In this document: positions 5,587 to 11,461 of the stretch, in pieces
Numbering within the stretch: the first letter of the stretch is position 1
Layout of the letters: every line of letters starts with the position of its first letter
Position numbers and translations under genes: made by a program
Notes under the pieces: generated by a model
Database searches by the model: none
Told to the model about the DNA's origin: nothing
The model's input: only the letters and a program-made list of their open reading frames with translations
Source of the DNA: Desulfobacteraceae bacterium
GTDB taxonomy: Bacteria > Desulfobacterota > Desulfobacteria > Desulfobacterales > Desulfobacteraceae
Length of the DNA stretch: 11,461 bases
Reading direction: 5' to 3'
Assembly: GCA_023140455.1 (NCBI GenBank)
Contig: JAGLLQ010000224.1
Coordinates: forward strand, 1-11,461

Positions 5587-6927
5587 ATGGATAACTTAAT
5601 TATTTCAAATAATATGACAAGAAGAAAATTTTTAAAATATTCATTTTATACAGGTGTGAGTGCCACAGGAATACCTGCATTAATTGCCTGTGCTGTAAAT
5701 CCTGTAACAGGTGAGAAGCAATTTATGATGGTCTCACAAGAGCAGGAAATTCAAATTGACAAAGCCCAGTCGCCTCATCAGTTCTCTTCTGATTATGGAG
5801 TCTGTCAAAATTCCAAAATGAATAAGTATGTCAGGTCAGTCGGGAACAAACTTACAGCAAATGTTCATAGAACTGATATGCCTTACAGCTTTAGATGTGT
5901 CAATGCAACATATATAAATGCATATGCTTTCCCGGGTGGCAGTATTGCCTTGACCAGGGGGATTTTACTGGAACTTGATAATGAAGCAGAGCTTGCAGCC
6001 CTGATAGGTCATGAGCTTGGCCACGTGAATGCAAGGCATTCAGCACAACAAATGTCAAAAGGTAATCTAACCTCTTTGGTTGTTGGCGGACTTGCAATGG
6101 CAGCAGGTTCAAAAAGTGATTCAGCAGGTGCAATTGCACAGCAACTTGGAATGTTGAGCCAGGGAATGCTGCTTTCCTATTATTCAAGGGATAATGAAAG
6201 AGAAGCAGACTCCCTTGGTAATGAATACATGGTAAAAGCAGGTTATTCTTCAAAGGGTTTTGTGGGACTTATGGATATATTAAATTCCATGCATAAACAA
6301 AAATCATCAGCTGCCAGTATGCTTTTTTCAACCCATCCAATGAGTAGTGAAAGATATGATACAGCAGTCGAAATGAATAATAGCAAATATAAATATACAA
6401 AAAATTATCCTCTGAACAGGGATAAATACATGGCGAATATAGCACCTTTAAGAAAAATAAAGCCTGCAATTAAATTAATGCAGGAAGGCGATGCTTTTAT
6501 GATGAAAAAGAAATATACAGAAGCTGAGGGTTCTTATAAAAAAGCTATAAAGAAGGCTGGAAATGATTACACAGCCCACGTAATGATGGCAAAATGCCTG
6601 CTTATTCAAAAAAAGCCTTTAAAGGCATTGAAATATACAAAAAAAGCAAAAAAATTGTATCCATCAGAGGCGCAGGCTTATCACCTGTCAGGAATGGCAA
6701 ACATAAAGCTCAAGCATTATAATAAAGCATATAATCAATTTGAAAAATATGACAAACATCTTCCGGGTAATCCACACATAACTTTTTTCAAAGGCTATTC
6801 TCAAGAGGGCATGGGAAAAATCGAAAGCGCTGCAAATAATTATAAACAATATCTGGATTCTGTACAGCAGGGGGAATATGCCCAGCATGCACATAGTCGT
6901 CTCAAAAAATGGGGGTATATTGAATAA
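5587..6927 (+). CDS. Tat-exported lipoprotein M48 metalloprotease with TPRs (BepA/YfgC-like)
   Basis: This 446-residue zinc protease probably works in the periplasm on outer-membrane or envelope proteins, as BepA does in E. coli. The N-terminus has a twin-arginine motif TRRKFLK (11-17), a hydrophobic stretch and a lipobox LIAC ending at Cys35; Ala at +2 gives no inner-membrane retention signal, so outer-membrane anchoring is inferred. The zinc site is intact: HELGH with His142 and His146, Glu206 in EREAD, and His250 in STHP, the last corresponding to the BepA His246 switch residue. Residues from about 300 to 435 are tetratricopeptide-like helical repeats, lysine-rich, probably for substrate binding. 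The start at 5587 is chosen because AAGAGGA lies 7 nt upstream and because an earlier TTG falls in the -35 box. It is divergent from the dehydrogenase operon and has its own promoter. Family confidence is high; the substrate is unknown. Confidence 0.88.
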   Translation: MDNLIISNNMTRRKFLKYSFYTGVSATGIPALIACAVNPVTGEKQFMMVSQEQEIQIDKAQSPHQFSSDYGVCQNSKMNKYVRSVGNKLTANVHRTDMPYSFRCVNATYINAYAFPGGSIALTRGILLELDNEAELAALIGHELGHVNARHSAQQMSKGNLTSLVVGGLAMAAGSKSDSAGAIAQQLGMLSQGMLLSYYSRDNEREADSLGNEYMVKAGYSSKGFVGLMDILNSMHKQKSSAASMLFSTHPMSSERYDTAVEMNNSKYKYTKNYPLNRDKYMANIAPLRKIKPAIKLMQEGDAFMMKKKYTEAEGSYKKAIKKAGNDYTAHVMMAKCLLIQKKPLKALKYTKKAKKLYPSEAQAYHLSGMANIKLKHYNKAYNQFEKYDKHLPGNPHITFFKGYSQEGMGKIESAANNYKQYLDSVQQGEYAQHAHSRLKKWGYIE

Positions 6928-6959
6928 TATAATTACCTGATTGAATAATATTCTATAAT
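6919..6959 (+). promoter_or_regulatory. 21-bp-spaced direct repeat and -10-like box before the GAF gene
   Basis: The 12-mer ATTGAATAATAT occurs at 6919-6930, overlapping the protease stop codon, and again at 6940-6951. The 21-bp period would place both copies on the same face of the helix. A perfect TATAAT lies at 6954-6959, but there is no convincing -35 box at the right distance (AATTAC at 6931-6936). An activator-dependent promoter for the GAF gene is possible. The region is so AT-rich that the match could be fortuitous. Confidence 0.25.
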
Positions 6960-7000
6960 ATATTTTATATCTGATAATTGCTTCTGATAAGGAGATAATA

Positions 7001-7759
7001 ATGAAAGCGTTTAAGACTCCCCAGGAAACTGTTTCAACTTTACATAATATTTTTGCCATTGAGCAGAGTTTAACCGGAATAGATTATTTGGAAAGTATTG
7101 CAAAGAATATTGCTCAATCATTAGAGATTAAATATGTCGTTATTGGTCATGCTGTTGAACCAGAAAAAAGGAGCATTCAGACTGACGTTGTATGGGCTGA
7201 GAATGATTTTGTTAAGAATTTTATATATTCATTAGATGGGACTCCTTGTGAAAAAGTACTCTCAGGGGACAGAGTTTGTTTGTATCCAGAAGAAGTTGCA
7301 ATCCGGTTTCCAAAAGATTTCCTTTTGGCTGAAATGGGTGTTGAATCATATATTGGAGCACCTGTGCTAAATAGAGATGGTGATTTGACAAGTCTTTTGG
7401 TATTATTACACGATAAAAAAGTTGGGAAACAAGATTTTTATAAAGAAATGGTCGAATTTTTAGCTATGCGTATTGGCGCTGAATTGGATAAGTTCTATAT
7501 CGAAGATCACTTGAAGATACAGGTAGCAGAACAAACATCGGCTTTAAAAGAATCTAATCAAAAATTACAGCAGGCACTGAATGAAGTGAAACAGTTAAGT
7601 GGTCTTCTGCCGATATGCTCGCATTGTAAAAAAATACGTGATGATAGCGGTTATTGGAATAGCATTGAACAATACATTACTGAACATTCTGAAGCACAAT
7701 TCAGCCATGGTATTTGCAGTGATTGTATGAAAGAACACTATTCTGATTTGGATACCTGA
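7001..7759 (+). CDS. GAF-domain sensor protein with C-terminal Cys4 module
   Basis: This 252-residue cytoplasmic protein has a GAF-like sensory domain at about 15-165, a coiled-coil linker at about 168-200 (AEQTSALKESNQKLQQALNEV), and a compact tail (201-245) with the pattern LLPICSHCKKIRDDSGYW and then FSHGICSDC. Cys206, Cys209, Cys239 and Cys242 look like a CxxC/CxxC metal-binding pair. I recall this tail from the ends of many PAS, GAF and response-regulator proteins of Desulfobacterota, but I know of no assigned function. No histidine kinase, GGDEF, EAL or DNA-binding domain is present, so the Cys4 tail itself must be the output or interaction part. AAGGAG 6 nt before the ATG supports the start. 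The gene follows the protease by 73 bp and precedes the phosphatase-family gene by 56 bp; the latter two may be co-transcribed. The ligand sensed by the GAF domain cannot be told. Confidence 0.75.
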   Translation: MKAFKTPQETVSTLHNIFAIEQSLTGIDYLESIAKNIAQSLEIKYVVIGHAVEPEKRSIQTDVVWAENDFVKNFIYSLDGTPCEKVLSGDRVCLYPEEVAIRFPKDFLLAEMGVESYIGAPVLNRDGDLTSLLVLLHDKKVGKQDFYKEMVEFLAMRIGAELDKFYIEDHLKIQVAEQTSALKESNQKLQQALNEVKQLSGLLPICSHCKKIRDDSGYWNSIEQYITEHSEAQFSHGICSDCMKEHYSDLDT

Positions 7760-7815
7760 TACCATCTTTTTTGATGTAATTTTTCCAAAAAGATACATAA
7801 AGTTCTGGATTGAAA

Positions 7816-8727
7816 ATGCTCAGATTTAAAAAACTATTTCCAACAATTTTTTTTACAATTGCATTGATTATTTGCAGTGCATTTATACTCACACTCTGTG
7901 TAGCAGGTAAGAGAGAGTCGGTTCCAGTCATATCAGAATATCCAGTTTTATTATCTAAAGAAAAACATGTGCCAAGTTTGAATAATAATTCAGTAATGAA
8001 AATACTGACTTTGAATATTGCCCATGGCAGAAAAGACGGTGCAAGTCAAATTTTTCAGAGCAAAGAGGAAATCAAATCCAATCTTGACGATATTGTATCA
8101 TTGCTACAGCGTATAAACCCTGATCTGGTTGCTTTGCAGGAGGCAGACGGCCCATCTGTATGGAGTGGTGATTTCAGCCATGTTGCATATCTTGCAGAAA
8201 AAGCTGGGTACTACTATTCTGTTCGCGGGGCGCATGTAGAAGGAATAATGCTTTCCTATGGCACAGCACTATTATCAAAACATCCTCTTTGTAAGCCTGC
8301 TTCTTTAACATTTGAACCATCCCCGCCTACTTTTTCAAAGGGCTTTGTTTCTGCTGATATCAATACAGGTGTTAAATCAGAAACTAAAATTGTATCAGTC
8401 CATCTGGATTTCTTCCGAAAAACTGTCAGAGAGCAACAGGTTAAGGATATGGTTGATAAATTGTCAATCAGTAAAAAGCCATTGATTGTTATGGGAGACT
8501 TTAATTGTGAATGGGAAGATGGATCTGCATTACAAATATTGGCAGAAAAACTTAATTTGACAGCATATCAGACAGGTGCTGAAAATATGATTACTTTTCC
8601 TGCATTAAAGAAAAGGCTGGATTATATTCTGATTTCAAAAGATTTTGAATTTACAACATATAAAGTGATTGAAGATATAGTATCTGATCACCTTGGGGTG
8701 ATTACTGAGATTAGAAAAAAGATATAA
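7816..8727 (+). CDS. Membrane-anchored endonuclease/exonuclease/phosphatase-family protein
   Basis: This 303-residue protein belongs to the Mg-dependent EEP fold (DNase I, exonuclease III, sphingomyelinase, inositol phosphatase). An N-terminal hydrophobic segment after MLRFKK (about residues 8-30) is a signal anchor or signal peptide; the cysteines there do not make a good lipobox. The catalytic set is complete: Asn67 in LNIAHGR, Glu109 in ALQEAD, His196 in SVHLD, Asp228 and Asn230 in MGDFN, Asp269 in RLDYIL, and Asp291-His292 in SDHLG. Export and the compact domain favour an extracytoplasmic phosphodiesterase or nuclease acting on phospholipid head groups or scavenged nucleic acid, but the substrate cannot be read from the sequence. 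ATG at 7816 is preferred; an in-frame TTG at 7810 would add two residues, and neither has a strong Shine-Dalgarno. It probably shares a transcript with the GAF gene 56 bp upstream. A long hairpin follows the stop. Confidence 0.82.
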   Translation: MLRFKKLFPTIFFTIALIICSAFILTLCVAGKRESVPVISEYPVLLSKEKHVPSLNNNSVMKILTLNIAHGRKDGASQIFQSKEEIKSNLDDIVSLLQRINPDLVALQEADGPSVWSGDFSHVAYLAEKAGYYYSVRGAHVEGIMLSYGTALLSKHPLCKPASLTFEPSPPTFSKGFVSADINTGVKSETKIVSVHLDFFRKTVREQQVKDMVDKLSISKKPLIVMGDFNCEWEDGSALQILAEKLNLTAYQTGAENMITFPALKKRLDYILISKDFEFTTYKVIEDIVSDHLGVITEIRKKI

Positions 8728-8749
8728 TTTTTACTAAGAATATGGAGTC

Positions 8750-8787
8750 AAGTCTGTTGAGTTACACTTCAATAACCCAACAGACTT
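8750..8787. terminator. 15-bp-stem hairpin between convergent genes
   Basis: AAGTCTGTTGAGTTA (8750-8764) and TAACCCAACAGACTT (8773-8787) pair over 15 positions around an 8-nt loop. One position is an A·C mismatch in plus-strand RNA but a G·U pair in minus-strand RNA. It sits between the stops at 8727 (+) and 8806 (-), where a bidirectional terminator is expected. A T-rich run follows on the plus side (8788-8808) but is broken, and there is no T-tract on the minus side, so efficiency as an intrinsic terminator is uncertain. Confidence 0.55.
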
Positions 8788-8805
8788 AATTGATAATTTT
8801 ATTTT

Positions 8806-9351
8806 TTAGGCAAAAGAACGGCTGAAAAGATCTTCAATCGCTTTTTTACCTTCATCTGAAAGATTTCTTGTACCAGTCCCACAAAAAGTCTTGCTTGAAA
8901 TCACAGGTTTATCTTCAGCCCATTCATTCCCGTTCCAGGTACACCATTTGTTTGTACCCTGATCAAAAACACTGACTGGTCTGTTAAAAAATTTCGCAAG
9001 TTCTATTCCCCATCCGGTGCCGCCTTTGATTGTATTGTCAGGCTGAATCCAGCCGATTGCAAAGACCTGATACCCTTTATTAACCATATGGAAGATAACC
9101 TGAAAGATTTTCCTGATTTTATCTGTCTTTGTGTATCTTCTATCCATTCTCGCAGATACTATCTCCATACTGATATCACCCCGTTTCAGTTCATCGTTGC
9201 TCAGTATGGTAAGGTTTTTCTCCCGCGCAAGTTTATGCCCTTCAAATGTGAAAGTTACTTCATTAACACCATACTTTTCCGCAAATTCACCAAAAGTTGC
9301 TTCTGCACCTTTAAGTCCACCGCTGTATAGACTGTAATCTTCATTTCCCAT
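8806..9351 (-). CDS. SLOG-like (YspA/cpYpsA-related) putative nucleotide-binding protein
   Basis: This 181-residue protein has a Rossmann-like pattern of the SLOG superfamily, which binds nucleotides or nucleotide-derived ligands (LOG cytokinin enzymes, DprA, TRPM and ThsA sensor domains). Visible motifs are SGGLKGAE (10-17; compare the GGAxGAD motif), a strand ending in VFAIG (96-100), GGTGWGIELAKFF (110-122), VFDQ (128-131) with two tryptophans at 136 and 139, and FCGTGTRNL (156-164; compare FAGIGTR). Conservation of both the N-terminal glycine loop and the C-terminal GTGTR loop suggests an intact ligand pocket. There is no signal peptide, effector domain or partner gene. The start is supported by AAGGAG, though the 11-nt spacing is long. 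It converges on the phosphatase-family gene and diverges from the alcohol dehydrogenase. The ligand and role are unknown; the superfamily call rests on motif memory only. Confidence 0.6.
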   Translation of the reverse strand: MGNEDYSLYSGGLKGAEATFGEFAEKYGVNEVTFTFEGHKLAREKNLTILSNDELKRGDISMEIVSARMDRRYTKTDKIRKIFQVIFHMVNKGYQVFAIGWIQPDNTIKGGTGWGIELAKFFNRPVSVFDQGTNKWCTWNGNEWAEDKPVISSKTFCGTGTRNLSDEGKKAIEDLFSRSFA

Positions 9352-9707
9352 AGTTGTTATTTCTCCTTTTTTTATCTATAATGATAGCTATTACCATTAA
9401 CAGAACTCTGATTTTTAATTAAGTTTTTCAGATATAAGATTCATAATTTTTAACAAGTGGCATTAAATAGTCGAATTTAATTTTTTTTGCAATAGTTTTT
9501 TTGTTTAAAGAAGATGCTTTTTTATTACATACAATTTTTATAATATCTAATATTGTCTAAAATTTCAATACTGAATTGTTTCTTGAAAATTTATTTGTTT
9601 TGCATCTGAATTTATTGTACATTGATTTGTGAGGTTAGCATCTAAAAGTCATATCCTTTATATGTGATTATTTGAGGGAAGGTTTTAATCATAAAAGGAA
9701 ACAAATC
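9352..9707. other. AT-rich divergent intergenic region, no gene seen
   Basis: These 356 bp separate the SLOG-like gene (-) from the alcohol dehydrogenase (+) and contain no plausible coding frame. They hold long T- and A-rich tracts at about 9480-9550 that would bend or melt easily, an ATAGCTAT palindrome at 9384-9391 near the SLOG gene, and ATCCTTTAT at 9653-9661, the same 9-mer found upstream of the dehydrogenase operon. For the alcohol dehydrogenase I see only a weak promoter (TTAGCA at 9635-9640, TATATG at 9659-9664, 18-bp spacer). The Shine-Dalgarno AAAGGAA at 9694-9700 decides the ATG at 9708. I found no convincing sigma54 site. Confidence 0.6.
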
Positions 9708-10877
9708 ATGGAAACAGATATTTTATTGAATCTCCGGAAATTTTTAGTTCCTGAGATAGTTTATGGTGAAGGTGCTCTGAATTTGGCTGGGCGCCATGCA
9801 AGTAACTTTGGCGCCACTAAAGTTCTCATTGTTACAGACTCTGGGGTTCAGGAAGCAGGTTGGTCTGCAAAGGTTGAATCCTGCTTGCGGGAATCTAATA
9901 TTGCATATGTTACTTTTAGTGATGTAAGCTCTAATCCTAAAGATTACGAAATCATGGCAGGAGCAGAAATTTTTGTAAATAGCGGTTGTGATGTGATTAT
10001 TGCAGTTGGAGGTGGCAGCCCCATGGACTGTGCTAAAGGCATTGGTGTTGTAATAGGTAATTCTGACAACATACTTGCTTTTGAAGGAGTTGATGAGGTA
10101 CTAAGGCCGGTTCCACCGCTAATTTTTATTCCTACCACAGCAGGAACATCTGCAGATGTGTCACAATTTGCCATTGTTACTGATACCACCCGCAATGTGA
10201 AAATTGCAATCATAAGCAAGATGGTAATTCCTGATATTGCTCTGGTTGATCCGGGAACAACTATAACCATGCCGCCTGACTTGACCGCAGCCACAGGAAT
10301 GGATGCTCTCTGCCATGCGTTTGAAGCCTTTGTATCCAATGCATCCTCATCTCTTACAGATATGGCTGCGCTTTCATCTGTCCGGCTTATTGTAGATAAT
10401 TTGATTGGAGCATATGAAAACCCCGAAGATAGAAAGTGTCGGGACAATATGATGATGGCGAGCCTGATGGCCGGGCTTGCTTTCTCTAATGCGAGCCTGG
10501 GGCTGGTTCATGCAATGGCTCACAGCCTTGGAGGAGCTTTAGATCTCCCCCATGGAGAGTGTAATGCAATTCTTTTAGAGAAAGTGGTTAATTTTAATTT
10601 TTTGTCGTCTACTCAAAAATATTGTCAATTGGCAGATGCAATGAATGTGGATATTAATGAGCTCGATTCTTCGATAACCGCTTCATTAATAACTGATCGT
10701 ATCGCATCCCTTCGCAGGCAACTTGGTATTACACAACGATTGAGCGATATGGGTGTTTCTTCCTCTGATATTCCAAGATTGGCAGACTATGCGTTTAAAG
10801 ATCCTTGTTTAGCAACTAACCCACGATCTGCAACTGTTAATGATATTCAAAAAATTTATGAAGAGATTTATCAATAG
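9708..10877 (+). CDS. Iron-containing (type III) alcohol dehydrogenase
   Basis: This 389-residue cytoplasmic NAD(P)-dependent enzyme interconverts alcohols and aldehydes; homologues include ethanol, 1,3-propanediol and butanol dehydrogenases. The nucleotide-binding motif GGGSPMDCAKGIG is at 101-113 and PTTAGTSADVS at 142-152. The metal ligands are all present: Asp199 and His203 in GMDALCHAFE, His268 in GLVHAMAHSLGG, and His282 in LPHGECN, with the 14-residue spacing between the last two seen in FucO. The length is typical. An in-frame TTG at 9672 would add 12 residues, but ATG at 9708 has AAAGGAA 7-9 nt upstream and the body of the family begins there. The stop at 10877 is 35 bp before the PAS-domain gene, so the two probably form an operon in which the sensor responds to alcohol metabolism. 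The family is certain; the physiological alcohol cannot be deduced. Confidence 0.92.
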   Translation: METDILLNLRKFLVPEIVYGEGALNLAGRHASNFGATKVLIVTDSGVQEAGWSAKVESCLRESNIAYVTFSDVSSNPKDYEIMAGAEIFVNSGCDVIIAVGGGSPMDCAKGIGVVIGNSDNILAFEGVDEVLRPVPPLIFIPTTAGTSADVSQFAIVTDTTRNVKIAIISKMVIPDIALVDPGTTITMPPDLTAATGMDALCHAFEAFVSNASSSLTDMAALSSVRLIVDNLIGAYENPEDRKCRDNMMMASLMAGLAFSNASLGLVHAMAHSLGGALDLPHGECNAILLEKVVNFNFLSSTQKYCQLADAMNVDINELDSSITASLITDRIASLRRQLGITQRLSDMGVSSSDIPRLADYAFKDPCLATNPRSATVNDIQKIYEEIYQ

Positions 10878-10912
10878 GTTAAATAATTGAGATAAGGAGT
10901 AACTAATAAGTG

Positions 10913-11461
10913 ATGCCAGACTCTTATAAAGACATTAAGTACAAATCAGCACGGGAAAAATTTTTAGGACTGAGCCTTAAGTCAACTCGCAAGAGTTACT
11001 ATCCTCAACTTCAGGAGCATCTTGAATCATCAAAAGAAAATGAACGAAGGTTACGGCTTTTAATTGATAATTTACCTGCCAGAATATCATATGTAGACAA
11101 CAAAGAACATTATGTAACAGTCAATATAGAACATGAGAAAGTTTTCGGATTAAAGAGTGATCAAATTATTGGAAACCATGTAAAAATAATACTTGGATAT
11201 GAAAACTATCAAAAGGTTGAGCCATATATACATGACGCACTTAAGGGGAAAAGGGTTTGCTATGAAACATCTTTCACTGGAAAACAAGGGGAGATACGAT
11301 GGCTTGAGATAAATTATGTGCCGGATATTCATCCCCGGGGAAAGGTGCTTGGGTTTTATGATTTGACTCTTGATTTGACAGAGAAAAAACAGGCCGAGGA
11401 AGCATTACAGGAAAGTGAGAAGAAATATCGACAACTTTTCATGAATGCCCCGGCAGGAATT
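10913..11461 (+). CDS. PAS-domain sensor protein (probable sensor kinase), 3'-truncated by window edge
   Basis: An open frame of 183 codons runs to the window end without a stop. It begins MPDSYKDIKYKSAREKFLGL, then STRKSYYPQLQ and a coiled coil ending ENERRLRLL, followed by a PAS domain at about 50-155 (IDNLPARISYVDN, then RWLEINYVPDI, closing DLTEKKQAEEALQESEKKYR). A second PAS begins at about 172 (YRQLFMNAPAGI). This repeated-PAS layout with an N-terminal linker is typical of hybrid sensor histidine kinases or PAS-GGDEF proteins of Desulfobacterota; the output domain lies outside the window, so kinase activity is inferred. No transmembrane segment is seen, so it is probably cytosolic. AAGGAG (10894-10899) is the ribosome binding site; the start may be ATG 10913 or the in-frame GTG directly before it at 10910, which has better spacing. 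It follows the alcohol dehydrogenase by 35 bp. Confidence 0.82.
   Translation, partial: MPDSYKDIKYKSAREKFLGLSLKSTRKSYYPQLQEHLESSKENERRLRLLIDNLPARISYVDNKEHYVTVNIEHEKVFGLKSDQIIGNHVKIILGYENYQKVEPYIHDALKGKRVCYETSFTGKQGEIRWLEINYVPDIHPRGKVLGFYDLTLDLTEKKQAEEALQESEKKYRQLFMNAPAGI

Noticed and set aside
6943..6953. GAATAATATTC palindrome, similar to GAATATATTC at 5541-5550
   Set aside because: Short AT-rich palindromes are expected by chance at this base composition, and the two are not identical.
7764..7794. ATCTTTTT/AAAAAGAT inverted repeat after the GAF gene as a terminator
   Set aside because: The 8-bp stem is almost all A·T with a 15-nt loop, too weak to call; the following gene is probably co-transcribed.
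7810..7815. TTG at 7810 as start of the phosphatase-family gene
   Set aside because: It adds only two residues and has no better ribosome binding site than ATG 7816; not decisive, but ATG is preferred.
9458..9473. TGGCAT as a sigma54 -24 element upstream of the alcohol dehydrogenase
   Set aside because: No TTGC-like -12 element at the required spacing, and it is about 240 bp from the start codon.
9672..9707. TTG at 9672 as start of the alcohol dehydrogenase (12 extra residues)
   Set aside because: ATG 9708 has AAAGGAA at a proper distance and gives the normal family N-terminus.
9944..10447. 167-codon minus-strand frame opposite the alcohol dehydrogenase
   Set aside because: It is an antisense shadow: the plus-strand frame carries every family motif, and the minus frame shows low-complexity Ser/Ile/Val-rich sequence.
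1..11461. tRNA, rRNA, CRISPR, insertion sequence, integrase or phage genes
   Set aside because: None was seen; no repeat-spacer pattern, transposase motif or terminal inverted repeats with target duplication were found by eye.

Overview
The window is AT-rich and most likely chromosomal DNA of an anaerobic, sulfate-reducer-like Desulfobacterota bacterium (Desulfobacteraceae-like). This is inferred from gene content, not from a marker gene. The pointers are an iron-sulfur protein that joins HdrC-like and MvhD-like modules, a 2-hydroxyacid dehydrogenase next to a nickel-pincer racemase, an iron-type alcohol dehydrogenase followed by a PAS sensor protein, and a GAF protein with a Cys4 tail that I recall as common in deltaproteobacterial signalling proteins.

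Layout. 1-942 (+) is the 3' two-thirds of an NADP-type glutamate dehydrogenase. 943-1188 holds a strong hairpin whose T-tract faces the minus strand, and a sigma70-like promoter. 1189-1752 (+) is a small hemerythrin-like protein. 5395-1763 (-) is a tight three-gene operon in the order FAD-linked 2-hydroxyacid (D-lactate) dehydrogenase, multi-cluster Fe-S electron-transfer protein, LarA-type racemase. 5396-5586 is a divergent control region with a good promoter on each strand and several short repeats. 5587-6927 (+) is a Tat-exported M48 metalloprotease lipoprotein with TPRs. 7001-7759 (+) is a GAF protein with a Cys4 tail, and 7816-8727 (+) a membrane-anchored endonuclease/exonuclease/phosphatase-family protein. 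8750-8787 is a long hairpin between convergent genes. 9351-8806 (-) is a SLOG-like nucleotide-binding protein. 9352-9707 is a very AT-rich intergenic stretch. 9708-10877 (+) is an iron-containing alcohol dehydrogenase, followed at once by a PAS-domain sensor protein that runs off the window end.

How the genes may work together. The clearest unit is the minus-strand operon. LarA would interconvert L- and D-lactate (or a related 2-hydroxyacid), the flavoprotein would oxidise the D-isomer to the 2-keto acid, and the Fe-S protein would carry the electrons away. That third protein is the unusual part. In place of the CCG domains of a normal GlcF subunit it has two extra [4Fe-4S] motifs and an MvhD-like [2Fe-2S] module, which suggests delivery to an Hdr-type (possibly bifurcating/confurcating) partner that is not in the window. 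The alcohol dehydrogenase and the PAS protein look like a second catabolic unit with its sensor. The remaining genes are single housekeeping, signalling or unknown functions. I see no tRNA, rRNA, CRISPR array, transposase, integrase or phage gene.
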